The notes below the pieces were generated by a model, which saw only the letters and a list, made by a program, of their open reading frames with translations, ran no database searches and was not told where the DNA came from. The position numbers were made by a program, and so were the translations under genes. A DNA stretch of 64,000 bases, from NCBI RefSeq assembly GCF_009428905.1, contig NZ_WHYR01000010.1:20604-84603 (forward strand). The letters are read 5' to 3'. This DNA is from Desulfofundulus thermobenzoicus (lineage in GTDB: Bacteria > Bacillota > Desulfotomaculia > Desulfotomaculales > Desulfovirgulaceae). Below, piece after piece: positions 1-8,425 of the stretch (positions are counted from its first letter, which is position 1; each line of letters starts with the position of its first letter).

Positions 1-327
1 GAAGACGTGCCGGTAGCCGTGCACGCCAACCTCATGGCCGGCGGCTATTTCCCGGCGCACCAGGTGGGGGTATTGCTGGACGTGCTGCCCCAGCACAAAA
101 AAGGTGGCCCGGGCATGGTATTTTTCCAGCACTGCCAGTATCCTGTCGGTATAGAGGGGATCGGGACCATCATCAAAGGTGAGGGCAATCAACTTTTCGC
201 CGGTGGTCACATGGGTGATCACCGCCTGCTTCTCAAGGCTGCTCATAACCCCCCTCCCCTGGTGCGCATAGCACACCAGAAATAAGATCACCAGTAATAA
301 CAGGTAAATTAACCTGGCCCCGGACAT
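1..327 (-). CDS. Polysaccharide deacetylase (NodB domain), N-terminal part, cut by window edge
   Basis: The reading frame stays open from an ATG at 327 to base 1 (109 codons), so the C-terminal part lies outside. Residues 5-20 are strongly hydrophobic (signal peptide or membrane anchor). Around residues 47-56 is ALTFDDGPD, the metal-binding NodB signature of carbohydrate esterase family 4, followed by ATFFVLG and a GHEVGVHGY segment with the second metal-ligand region. Family members remove acetyl groups from peptidoglycan or chitin-like sugars outside the cell. An AGGTGA site lies about 7 bases before the ATG and fixes the start. Substrate and spore or vegetative role cannot be told from this part. 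Confidence 0.9.
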   Translation of the reverse strand, partial: MSGARLIYLLLLVILFLVCYAHQGRGVMSSLEKQAVITHVTTGEKLIALTFDDGPDPLYTDRILAVLEKYHARATFFVLGQHVQQYPHLVRREIAAGHEVGVHGYRHVF

Positions 328-505
328 TATATTTCACCTGATGTGAAAATTAATTTAATGCTATTTTACATAAGAGACATTTGACTTAAACTAAAGAAGA
401 GCTGGAAATTATACCGGAAAGGGACATGTAATATTTAACTAAAAAAGCAACAGCTTATAGAGCCAGCTACATTGTTCCCGTGGGGCGCATCTTACGCATC
501 GCTGT

Positions 506-531
506 AGAGTGAGCGGGACAACGCCGTGTCT
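506..531 (-). repeat. Short copy (A) of a dispersed intergenic repeat
   Basis: On the minus strand this reads CACGGCGTTGTCCCGCTCAC. That core recurs with one or two changes near 31283 and 55653, and its right half recurs near 37915. It lies in the 272-base gap between the deacetylase and the flippase gene, where nothing else was recognised. Confidence 0.55.
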
Positions 532-600
532 GAAGCGGGTTGATTGAAACTTTTTTACCCTTAAGCATTTCAAAAGCTGCCAGACGGAGGGTTATATCAT

Positions 601-1635
601 ATGTCCGGCCGGGCAAAAGACCTTCCCTCCCTCATTTCCCTGCCCAGGTTAATTTACGTGCTCATTTTGTTTTTTGCCGCAGCCGCTGTGGCCCTGCACC
701 TGGGGCAGACCACAGCAATCCGGCACACACTACAACAGAGCCGGTGGGGGTGGATTGCCGTGGCCATCCTTTTGCAGGGACTCTTCCTGATCAACCTGAG
801 CGCCCTGTATCATGCCGCTTACCGGATGGTTAAGCTACCGGTAAGCTTTGGATATATGTTCAGGCTGGCCATGTCCGCCGCCTTCGTTTCAGCCGTTGTC
901 CCGGGGGGAACCATTTCCGGAACGGGCCTTCTGGTTTACGATGCTCTAAGGCGGGGCCTGGATACGGCCCGGGCAACGCTGGCCAATGTCATCTTCTTTA
1001 TTTTTGATTACCTGGCCTTCCTGGTTATATTGTTCCTGGCCATTTTCTACCTGTTTGGCAGGGGCAACCTGCAACCATATGAACTGGCGGCCGCCGCTTT
1101 GCTGGCTGCCGGAACTGGCATCCTTATTTTTCTTTTATTCCTGCTGGGCTTTAAGCCCACCCTCTTTGCAGCGCTGGCCGGCCGGCTGTCCCGCATCGCC
1201 GGACGCCTGTTCCGGAAACTGAAGCCCCATACCCCGGGCTGGGAGAAAAAAACAGAGGAAATCGCCGGCCGGCTCTCGGCCGCATTGCAGGCCATGGTCA
1301 AAAACCGGCCGGCCCTGCTCCGGGCCGCAACCCATGCCATGCTGGTGGAAGGCATAGGCTTGCTGCAACTGCAGGCCCTTTTCCTGGCTTTCGGCTGCGG
1401 TCCCGGCCCGGGACGCCTGATCACCGGCTACGCCGTGGGAGTGCTGTTCATGATTATCTCCATCACCCCCCAGGGCGTGGGCCTGATGGAAGGGGCCATG
1501 ACTGCCGCCTACGCCTCCACAGGGGTTCCCCTGGAACAGGCGGTGCTGGTCACTTTCATCTACCGGGCCATCAGCCTGTGGCTGCCCGTGCTCGGCGGTT
1601 TCATCTCTTTTAAACGGACGGTGAAACAGTGGTGA
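601..1635 (+). CDS. Lysylphosphatidylglycerol synthase TM-region / UPF0104 flippase-like membrane protein
   Basis: A 344-residue integral membrane protein with about eight hydrophobic helices. It has the typical family segments: a basic N-terminus, a VVPGGTISGTG motif near residues 99-109, and a late SITPQGVGLMEGAM motif near residues 283-296. Pfam LPG_synthase_TM proteins form the flippase half of MprF, which moves aminoacylated phosphatidylglycerol to the outer leaflet. GGAGG lies 10 bases before the ATG. The stop overlaps the start of the next gene, which encodes the synthase half, by 7 bases, so translation is probably coupled. Together they look like MprF split in two. Confidence 0.85.
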   Translation: MSGRAKDLPSLISLPRLIYVLILFFAAAAVALHLGQTTAIRHTLQQSRWGWIAVAILLQGLFLINLSALYHAAYRMVKLPVSFGYMFRLAMSAAFVSAVVPGGTISGTGLLVYDALRRGLDTARATLANVIFFIFDYLAFLVILFLAIFYLFGRGNLQPYELAAAALLAAGTGILIFLLFLLGFKPTLFAALAGRLSRIAGRLFRKLKPHTPGWEKKTEEIAGRLSAALQAMVKNRPALLRAATHAMLVEGIGLLQLQALFLAFGCGPGPGRLITGYAVGVLFMIISITPQGVGLMEGAMTAAYASTGVPLEQAVLVTFIYRAISLWLPVLGGFISFKRTVKQW

Positions 1636-3311
1636 GCAACTGTTCACCGCGGCTGCACTATCTGGCCGCCTTCCTGGTGGGTTTGACGGGCCTGGGCAAC
1701 ATCTTAACCGCCTGGCTCGTGCATCACCCGGCCCGTTATATCTGGCTGAAACACTTCCTGCCCTGGGTGGTCCTGCGGGGCAGCTGGCTCTTCAGCGTTA
1801 TTGCCGGGACGGTACAGCTGTTCCTGTCCTGGAGCCTGGGCAGGCGAAAGATACTGGCCTGGCGTATTGTCGTGGTCATGTTTTTCATTTCCACCGCCGC
1901 CAACCTGCTGCGGGGGCTGCATTTCGGCCAGGCGGCATCCAACCTGGGCCTTCTATTATTGCTGCTGGCCTTAAAACCCCGCTTCACCGCCGCCAGCGAC
2001 CCCCCGTCGGTGCGTCACGGCCTGGCTGTTTTTGCCGGTGTCACCCTGTTCACTTACCTGTACGGCCTGTTTGGTTTTTACCTGCTGGACAGGCATTTTC
2101 ACCAGCATTTCAACCTGCCTGAAGCTTCCGCCCAGACCATTGCTTATCTGGCCTGGCTGGCCACACCGGAACTGGCCCATCCCACCCGCCTGGCCCGCTG
2201 GTTTATGGATTCCCTGGCCATCATCCAGGTGGGTGGCCTGTTCTACGGATTATATATGGTTCTGCGCCCGGTGGTCTACCGCCGCACCGTACTGGTATCG
2301 GAACGGAAAAAAGCCGCTTCAATCGTGGAAAGGTACGGCCATTCCTCCCTGGTGCACCTGACCCTGCTGCCCGATAAGATTTACCATTTCAGCCTTTCAC
2401 AGAAGAGTTTTGTGGCCTATGCCCTGGTGGGCAATGTGGCCGTGGTGCTGGGGGACCCGGTGGGACCGGAAGACGATATCCCCCACCTTATAGAAGAATT
2501 CACTACCTTCTGCGCAAACAACGACTGGCACCCGGCCTTTTACCAGGTGCTGCCCGACTATCTTTCCGTCTACCAGGCAAACGGCTACAACATCTTAAAA
2601 ATAGGCGAAGAGGCGGTGGTGGACCTGCACCAGTTCACCCTGGCCGGCAGCGAAAGGAAAAGCCTGCGGCAGACGGTAAACCGCATGCTGCGCAAAGGTT
2701 TTTCCACCCACCTGCTGATGCCGCCCCTGGGGGAAGAAACTTTAAGGGAACTGAAAGAAGTTTCCGATCACTGGCTTAAGATGCAAAAAGGCGGCGAGAA
2801 AAGGTTTTCCCTGGGCTGGTTCGACCCGGCCTACATCCGTGCCTGCCCGGTGATGGTGGTCAGGGATGACCGGGGCCGGGTGCAGGCCTTCGCCAATATC
2901 ATTCCGGAATACAGGCGCAATGAAGGCACCATAGATCTGATGCGCCGACGGGAAGGGGAAAGCGGCCCGATGGACCTGCTTTTTGTTGCCCTGATCGAGC
3001 ATTTCCGGGAACATGGTTTTGATAGCTTCAACCTGGGGCTTTGCCCCCTGGCCGGAGTGGGTGGACACCCCGCCGCCAGCCTGCAGGAAAGGGCCGTGTA
3101 CTTCTTTTACCGGCATTTCAACCAGCTCTATGGGTTTAAAGGCCTGCGCCGGTTCAAGGAAAAATACGGCCCCCGCTGGGAGCCCCGATATCTCGTTTAC
3201 CCCCACCCCCTGATGCTGCCCAGGATCGCCATGGCCGTGGTTACGGCCAACGCCGGGGGCAGCCTGATGAGTTACGTGCGCGCCTGGCGGGAGAAACGCC
3301 GGCTGGCCTGA
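1629..3311 (+). CDS. Phosphatidylglycerol lysyltransferase-like protein (MprF C-terminal half, DUF2156)
   Basis: 560 residues starting at a GTG inside the end of the flippase gene. Residues 1 to about 215 hold about six membrane segments. The remainder is a soluble double-GNAT DUF2156 (LPG_synthase_C) domain, with segments such as VVLGDPVG, FYQVLPDY and GFDSFNLGLCPLAGVG. In MprF this domain transfers lysine or alanine from aminoacyl-tRNA to phosphatidylglycerol, lowering surface charge and giving resistance to cationic peptides. The overlap with the upstream flippase supports one functional unit. The amino acid used cannot be read from the sequence. Confidence 0.85.
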   Translation: MVSNCSPRLHYLAAFLVGLTGLGNILTAWLVHHPARYIWLKHFLPWVVLRGSWLFSVIAGTVQLFLSWSLGRRKILAWRIVVVMFFISTAANLLRGLHFGQAASNLGLLLLLLALKPRFTAASDPPSVRHGLAVFAGVTLFTYLYGLFGFYLLDRHFHQHFNLPEASAQTIAYLAWLATPELAHPTRLARWFMDSLAIIQVGGLFYGLYMVLRPVVYRRTVLVSERKKAASIVERYGHSSLVHLTLLPDKIYHFSLSQKSFVAYALVGNVAVVLGDPVGPEDDIPHLIEEFTTFCANNDWHPAFYQVLPDYLSVYQANGYNILKIGEEAVVDLHQFTLAGSERKSLRQTVNRMLRKGFSTHLLMPPLGEETLRELKEVSDHWLKMQKGGEKRFSLGWFDPAYIRACPVMVVRDDRGRVQAFANIIPEYRRNEGTIDLMRRREGESGPMDLLFVALIEHFREHGFDSFNLGLCPLAGVGGHPAASLQERAVYFFYRHFNQLYGFKGLRRFKEKYGPRWEPRYLVYPHPLMLPRIAMAVVTANAGGSLMSYVRAWREKRRLA

Positions 3312-3387
3312 CCATTTACATAAAATTACGGCATGTCTCCGGCATTGTGCGGGCTTCCTTTTTACCGTTTCTGTCAACAGGGCAGGG

Positions 3388-3433
3388 ACATTGTTGAATT
3401 TTTAAACCAGGCGTAACCCTGGTTTAACAATGT
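3388..3433. promoter_or_regulatory. Long two-part hairpin directly before the EAL/GGDEF gene
   Basis: An inner stem TTAAACCAGG (3402-3411) pairs perfectly with CCTGGTTTAA (3418-3427) around a 6-base loop. An outer stem ACATTGTT (3388-3395) pairs with AACAATGT (3426-3433). It ends one base before the ATG at 3435. No Shine-Dalgarno sequence is visible there and no T-run follows on the plus strand, so it is more likely a regulatory structure or terminator remnant than a simple terminator. Confidence 0.5.
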
Positions 3434-3434
3434 T

Positions 3435-5798
3435 ATGGTAGGATTGTCCCAGCATATTGTGACCGGGGTGAAACCGCTGGTGTTAAAGCTGGGCAGAAGG
3501 TTTTATCATCTATTGGAAAGGCTTAACCTGCCCGTAAAGGCCTGGGAATGGCCGGCCTCCCCCTCCCGGGTACCGGAACTGCTGCGGGAGGGGCAGTGGG
3601 TGGGCATGATTTATCTGGATATCGTGGAATTCCAGCTGACCGAGCAGGTCTACGGCAGCCTGTACTGCCAGCAGGTACTGGGCATACTGGACCGGTTGGT
3701 CAAAAAGCAAATAAACGCCCTGCTGGAGCCCTACTCCCTGCTGGAAACCCGCCGCTGGGGGGACGACCTGGTCATCTATTTCCATTCCTTTTCCCAGAGC
3801 CCACCTGCCCCCCTGGATCTCTCCCGTCTGGCCGAACGGGTGAAAGAAAGTCTGGGAACGGAACTGAATTTGCGCTGCTCCCACCTTATCCCCACCGCCC
3901 TGAATTTTCACGTGGGCTACAGCGTGGTCAGACCCACCAGGGAAAATTTTGAAAAGGCCCTCTACAACGCCTATAAAGAAGCGGTGCTGGTGGCCAAAAG
4001 TCAGCTGGACGCCCGGGAAGTGAAACGCCGGCAGCAGTTTACCGAGCTGCTGCTCAATAAAAATATCCGCATGGTCTATCAGCCCATTCTGGCCCTGGAT
4101 TCGGGACAGATTATCGGTTATGAGGCCCTGTGCCGGGGACCGGAAAACTCCTTTTTTGCCAGTCCCCTGAACCTGTTCGGCTACGCGGAGAAAACCAACC
4201 AGCTCTACGCCCTGGAAAAGGTAGCCAGAGAAAAGGCCCTGGCCGGGCTGGCCGGGGATCTGGCCGGCTACAGGCTCTTTTTAAACATCAGCCCCCATGT
4301 GGTTCACGACCCTTCCTTCCGGGCCGATGAAATCCGGGCTTACATGGACCAGGTGGGTGCGGCACCGGAACGGGTGGTCTTCGAAATCACCGAGCGGACC
4401 AGCATCGAAGATTTTCGGACCTTCCGCCAGTCCCTGGAATACTACCGGCAGCACGGTTTTAAAGTGGCCGTGGATGACGCCGGTTCCGGCTATTCCAGCC
4501 TGCAGGCCATTGCCGAGCTGCAGCCCGACTATATCAAGATAGACCTTTCCCTGATCCGGGATATCGATAAAAATCCCACCAAACGCATTCTGGTGGAAAC
4601 ATTCCTCACCTTTGCCGAAAAAACCGGCAGCCAGATTATTGCCGAGGGCATTGAAAACAGCGATGAAATGGCGTGCCTTAGGAAAATTGGCATTCCCCTG
4701 GGCCAGGGCTTTTTTCTGGCCCGGCCGTCCTATCCCCCGCCGGCAGTTTATATGGAAGCGGCCAGGATGCTGGAAGAAAACACCGGCACCGGCACCGCCA
4801 CTGCCCGCCAGCGTTCCCGGCTGGGCCGCATGATTCCGGTGGGCAGTATCAGTCAGGCGGTCACCACCATTGATACCCGCACCGTAACCAGGGAGGTGGT
4901 GGATTTCTTCACCCATTATCCCCAGGTGGAGGGGGTGGCCGTGCTGGATGAGGAAAAACAACCGGTGGGCCTGGTGATGCGGGATAAGCTTTTCAATCAA
5001 CTGGGCACCCAGTTCGGTTTCGCCATTTATACCGAGCGGCCCATTTCCCTGGTCATGGACTGCCAACCCCTGGCGGTGGAGCACGACACCCCGGTGGAAG
5101 TGGTCAGCCAGGTGGCCATGGCCCGTTCCGATCACAAGGTCTACGACTCCATTATTGTGACCAAAAACCGGTCCTATCACGGCCTGGTTTCAGTGCGCCA
5201 GTTGCTGGACGCCATTACCAGCATCCAGGTGGAGGCGGCCCGCTTTGCCAATCCCCTGACCGGACTGCCGGGCAACCGCCAGATTGAGGCGGAACTGCTC
5301 AACCGCCTGTCCGGAGAACAGCCCTTCAGCGTGATCTATTCCGATTTAGACCACTTCAAAGGTTTCAATGACCGTTATGGCTTTGAGCGGGGAGACCAGG
5401 CCATCAAACTGACCGCCACCATCATTAGCGAGCAGGTGGCCCGGCACGGCCGGCCCGACGACCTGGTGGGACATATCGGGGGGGACGATTTTATTGTAGT
5501 TACCAGACCGGAAGTGTCAGAAGAAATATGCCGGAAGATTATCGAGACTTTTGATCAGAAGGTGCCGGAACTGTACGATCCCGAAGACAGGGAAAGGGGC
5601 TATATTGACACAAAGGACCGCCAGGACCGGCCGGTACGCCTGCCCCTTATGACCATCTCCCTGGCGTTAATCGACTGTCACCCCGGCCAGTATACCAACC
5701 CGGAGGAACTGGCCCGTACTTCGGCGGAATTGAAGAAATACGCCAAATCAAAGGAAGGCAGCGTCTTTGTGAAGGAACGCCGGCGGCGGTCCACCTGA
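3435..5798 (+). CDS. c-di-GMP enzyme: degenerate GGDEF, EAL, CBS pair, GGDEF
   Basis: 787 residues. Residues about 50-190 resemble a decayed GGDEF domain (YLDIVEF, RWGDDL in place of GGDEF). Residues about 210-445 are an EAL phosphodiesterase with its acidic and lysine residues in place (YEALCRGPE, LNIS, FEITE, VDDAGSG, YIKIDLS, AEGIE). Residues about 465-600 look like two CBS repeats. Residues about 610-785 are a GGDEF cyclase with IGGDDF, and RPDD five residues before it matches the product-inhibition I-site. No membrane segment is present. It may both make and degrade c-di-GMP, with the CBS pair as a likely nucleotide sensor. Direction in the cell is unknown. The start lacks a visible ribosome site. 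Confidence 0.9.
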   Translation: MVGLSQHIVTGVKPLVLKLGRRFYHLLERLNLPVKAWEWPASPSRVPELLREGQWVGMIYLDIVEFQLTEQVYGSLYCQQVLGILDRLVKKQINALLEPYSLLETRRWGDDLVIYFHSFSQSPPAPLDLSRLAERVKESLGTELNLRCSHLIPTALNFHVGYSVVRPTRENFEKALYNAYKEAVLVAKSQLDAREVKRRQQFTELLLNKNIRMVYQPILALDSGQIIGYEALCRGPENSFFASPLNLFGYAEKTNQLYALEKVAREKALAGLAGDLAGYRLFLNISPHVVHDPSFRADEIRAYMDQVGAAPERVVFEITERTSIEDFRTFRQSLEYYRQHGFKVAVDDAGSGYSSLQAIAELQPDYIKIDLSLIRDIDKNPTKRILVETFLTFAEKTGSQIIAEGIENSDEMACLRKIGIPLGQGFFLARPSYPPPAVYMEAARMLEENTGTGTATARQRSRLGRMIPVGSISQAVTTIDTRTVTREVVDFFTHYPQVEGVAVLDEEKQPVGLVMRDKLFNQLGTQFGFAIYTERPISLVMDCQPLAVEHDTPVEVVSQVAMARSDHKVYDSIIVTKNRSYHGLVSVRQLLDAITSIQVEAARFANPLTGLPGNRQIEAELLNRLSGEQPFSVIYSDLDHFKGFNDRYGFERGDQAIKLTATIISEQVARHGRPDDLVGHIGGDDFIVVTRPEVSEEICRKIIETFDQKVPELYDPEDRERGYIDTKDRQDRPVRLPLMTISLALIDCHPGQYTNPEELARTSAELKKYAKSKEGSVFVKERRRRST

Positions 5799-5806
5799 GG
5801 ACGGCC

Positions 5807-6586
5807 TTATACCGCCACACTGTCTCCCCGGCCGGTGATATAGTTTTCCGTGCGCCGGTCCCGGGGCCGGATGAAAACCTCCGGAGTGGAACCGTATTCA
5901 ATTAATTCCCCCTGGCAGAGAAAGGCGGTGTAATCGGAAACCCGGGCCGCCTGCTGCATGTTGTGGGTGACCAGCACTATGGTATATTTTTCTTTCAACT
6001 CCCGCATCAACTCTTCGATGCGGATGGAGGCAATGGGGTCCAGCGCCGAACAGGGTTCGTCCATGAGCAGAACTTCCGGCTCCACGGCCAGGGCCCGGGC
6101 GATGCACACCCGCTGCAACTGCCCGCTGGAGAGCCCCCCGGCCGCACCATGCAACCGGTCCTTCACCTCTTCCCACAACCCCACCTGCTTCAAGCAGTAT
6201 TCCGCCTTTTCTTCCAGCAGCTTCTTATTACGCACGCCGTTTAAACTTAGCCCCGCAACCACATTGTGCAAAATGGACATGTTGGGGAAAATATTGGGCG
6301 ACTGGAAAACCATGCCCACCCGGCGGCGCACTTCCACCGGGCTGATGCCGTTATAAATATTTACTTCGTCTATGCATACCCGTCCCGCCACCCGGGCCCC
6401 GGGCACCACCTCGTGCATACGGTTTAAACAACGGATGAAAGTGGATTTACCGCAGCCGGAAGGACCGATGACCGCCGTGATGGAATTGGCCCTTACGGAT
6501 AGGTTGATTCCCTTCAAAACCTGCTGGTCGTCATACCAGGCCTGCAGTTCTTCCACCTGCAGCTTAAAGGACATCTTTCCCTTCAC
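5807..6586 (-). CDS. pstB: Phosphate ABC transporter ATP-binding protein PstB
   Basis: 259 residues with Walker [10 protein letters not shown], the Q-loop segment [12 protein letters not shown], signature LSSGQ (LSGGQ in most ABC proteins), Walker B VLLMDEP and switch THNMQQA. The [14 protein letters not shown] and [11 protein letters not shown] segments are characteristic of PstB. It powers high-affinity phosphate uptake through PstC/PstA. It is the last gene of a pstS-pstC-pstA-pstB operon and overlaps pstA by 4 bases. An internal ATG five codons in (6574) is also possible as start. No phoU follows; the next gene rightward-facing is the c-di-GMP protein. Confidence 0.95.
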   Translation of the reverse strand: MKGKMSFKLQVEELQAWYDDQQVLKGINLSVRANSITAVIGPSGCGKSTFIRCLNRMHEVVPGARVAGRVCIDEVNIYNGISPVEVRRRVGMVFQSPNIFPNMSILHNVVAGLSLNGVRNKKLLEEKAEYCLKQVGLWEEVKDRLHGAAGGLSSGQLQRVCIARALAVEPEVLLMDEPCSALDPIASIRIEELMRELKEKYTIVLVTHNMQQAARVSDYTAFLCQGELIEYGSTPEVFIRPRDRRTENYITGRGDSVAV

Positions 6587-7503
6587 CTCCTGATTTTATA
6601 TCCGGGAATTAAAATACGGGCCAGAAGCATGGGCAATAAGATAATCACAATCAGCACCAGCGCCCCGGTCCAGGCCAGCCCGTGCCAGGCGGCAAAGGGG
6701 GCTGCGGCGTAACGGAAAATTTCCATGGGCAGAGAAGAAATGGGCTGGGTCAGGTCCAGGGAGAAGTAGTTGTTGTTCAGGGCGGTAAAAAAGAGGGGTA
6801 CGGGATCGCCGGCAATGCCGGCAATGGCCAGGGTAATGCCTATGGCCACGCCCCGGGCCGTCGAAGGCAGCACCACCTGCAGCACCGTACGCCAGTAAGG
6901 GATGCCCAGGGCCATGGCCGCCTCCCGCTGCCCCAGGGGTACCAGGCGCAGCATTTCTTCCGTATTTCTGGCCACCACCGGCAACATGACGATGGCCAGG
7001 GCCAACCCGCCCGCCAGGGCGGAAAAAGTCCGCATCTTCACCACCAGCAGGGTATAGACAAAAATGCCGGCAGTGATGGAAGGCATACCGCTTAAAACAT
7101 CGGCGGTGAAACGAACTATGTCGCCGGCACGCCCCCGCCGGCCGAACTCGGCCAGGAAAATACCCGTGGCCACACCCCAGGGTACAGCGATCAGACAGGC
7201 CAGGCCCACCAGCACCAGGCTGCCCGTAATGGCATGGTACACCCCCCCGCCGGGCAGACCCACGGGAGCAGGCGGCCGGGTAAAAAACTGCCAGTTGAGC
7301 CCCGGTACACCCCTTAAGAAAATATAAGTCATGATGATCAACAAAACTGCCAGCAGAAGCAGGGTGGCCAGAAGGCTCAAGGCGATCATCATCTGGCTGT
7401 ATCGATGACGCAGAAAATATGAAAAGGACCCCTTACCAATTCCAACCTTTTCCGCGCGGGAAGGCTCCCGCACATAACCGGCCAGCACCCTTAAACGCTC
7501 CAT
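6583..7503 (-). CDS. pstA: Phosphate ABC transporter permease PstA
   Basis: 306 residues from the ATG at 7503, chosen because GGAGGG lies 6 bases before it and the start overlaps pstC by 13 bases. About six membrane segments follow a roughly 40-residue cytoplasmic N-terminus. The permease coupling loop is present ([22 protein letters not shown]). The usual GETAPLLFTA stretch after this loop reads [10 protein letters not shown], so the conserved Gly-Glu-Thr is replaced. It partners PstC to form the phosphate channel. The family call is secure; the altered motif is a local oddity. Confidence 0.93.
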   Translation of the reverse strand: MERLRVLAGYVREPSRAEKVGIGKGSFSYFLRHRYSQMMIALSLLATLLLLAVLLIIMTYIFLRGVPGLNWQFFTRPPAPVGLPGGGVYHAITGSLVLVGLACLIAVPWGVATGIFLAEFGRRGRAGDIVRFTADVLSGMPSITAGIFVYTLLVVKMRTFSALAGGLALAIVMLPVVARNTEEMLRLVPLGQREAAMALGIPYWRTVLQVVLPSTARGVAIGITLAIAGIAGDPVPLFFTALNNNYFSLDLTQPISSLPMEIFRYAAAPFAAWHGLAWTGALVLIVIILLPMLLARILIPGYKIRR

Positions 7504-8372
7504 ATTCTTACCCTCCGGCTGATCTGGTAAATGAGCAGGCGGGCCAGTATATTGACCAGCAGGGTAATCAGAAACAGAACCAGGGCAATGTGGATCAGCG
7601 CAGCCAGATGCAGGGGATCCACCGCCTCGGTAAATTCGTTGATGATCACACTGGTCATGGTGTGGGCCGGGGCGAAAAGGGACCAGGATATCTGCGGGCG
7701 GTTGCCGATGACCAGGGTTACCGCCATGGTTTCGCCAACGGCCTTGCCCAGGCCCAGGGTAAAAGCTCCCACAATGCCCGTCCGCGCGTAAGGGAGCACA
7801 GCCCGCCGGATCACTTCCCAGGGGGTGGCCCCCAGGGCAATCATGGCCTCCCGCTGGCTGGCCGGCACCACTTCCAGCACCTCGCGGCACACGGCGGTAA
7901 TGACCGGCGAAATCATGATGGCCAGGATAATCCCGGCTGCCAGCATACCAATGCCCATGGGAGATCCCTGAAAGAAAGGCAGAAAACCAAGGTGATGCTG
8001 CAAAGAAGGCTCCACAAACCTGGCCAGCCACGGCGCCAGCACAAAATTACCCCACAGCCCGTAAATTACGCCGGGAACGGCCGCCAGCAAATCAACCAGA
8101 AAACCCAGGGTATTTTTAATTTTCCGGGGTGCGAATTCCGCAATATAGATGGCCGCTCCCAGGCTGACGGGGCCGGCCAGCAAAAGGGCCAGCAGGGTGG
8201 ATACCAGGGTACCGTAAATATAGGGCAGGGCGCCGAATCGCCGGTGCACCGGGTCCCATTCCCGGCTGAAAAAGAAATAGCCGCCAAAGGCCTCCACCGA
8301 CGGTCCGGCCGCCCGCCAGATGAAAATGGCCATGAGCAGTACCAGTAAGAGCAGGCCCAGGGCACAGACCAC
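7491..8372 (-). CDS. pstC: Phosphate ABC transporter permease PstC
   Basis: At least 293 residues with six membrane segments, the coupling loop MIALGATPWEVIRRAVLPYA and an intact GKAVGETMAV motif. The GTG at 8372 has GGGAG about 6 bases upstream. PstC-like sequence (KSDRLFLGVTV) continues in frame upstream to a TGA at 8415-8417. That leaves only ATT (8414) or ATC (8411) behind an AAGGAAGGG site as alternative starts. The protein may therefore be about 14 residues longer through a rare start codon. It forms the channel with PstA. Confidence 0.92.
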   Translation of the reverse strand: MVCALGLLLLVLLMAIFIWRAAGPSVEAFGGYFFFSREWDPVHRRFGALPYIYGTLVSTLLALLLAGPVSLGAAIYIAEFAPRKIKNTLGFLVDLLAAVPGVIYGLWGNFVLAPWLARFVEPSLQHHLGFLPFFQGSPMGIGMLAAGIILAIMISPVITAVCREVLEVVPASQREAMIALGATPWEVIRRAVLPYARTGIVGAFTLGLGKAVGETMAVTLVIGNRPQISWSLFAPAHTMTSVIINEFTEAVDPLHLAALIHIALVLFLITLLVNILARLLIYQISRRVRIWSV

Positions 8373-8425
8373 CGTTACTCCCAGGAAAAGCCTGTCGCTT
8401 TTATTGTTGATAATTCATCCCTTCC

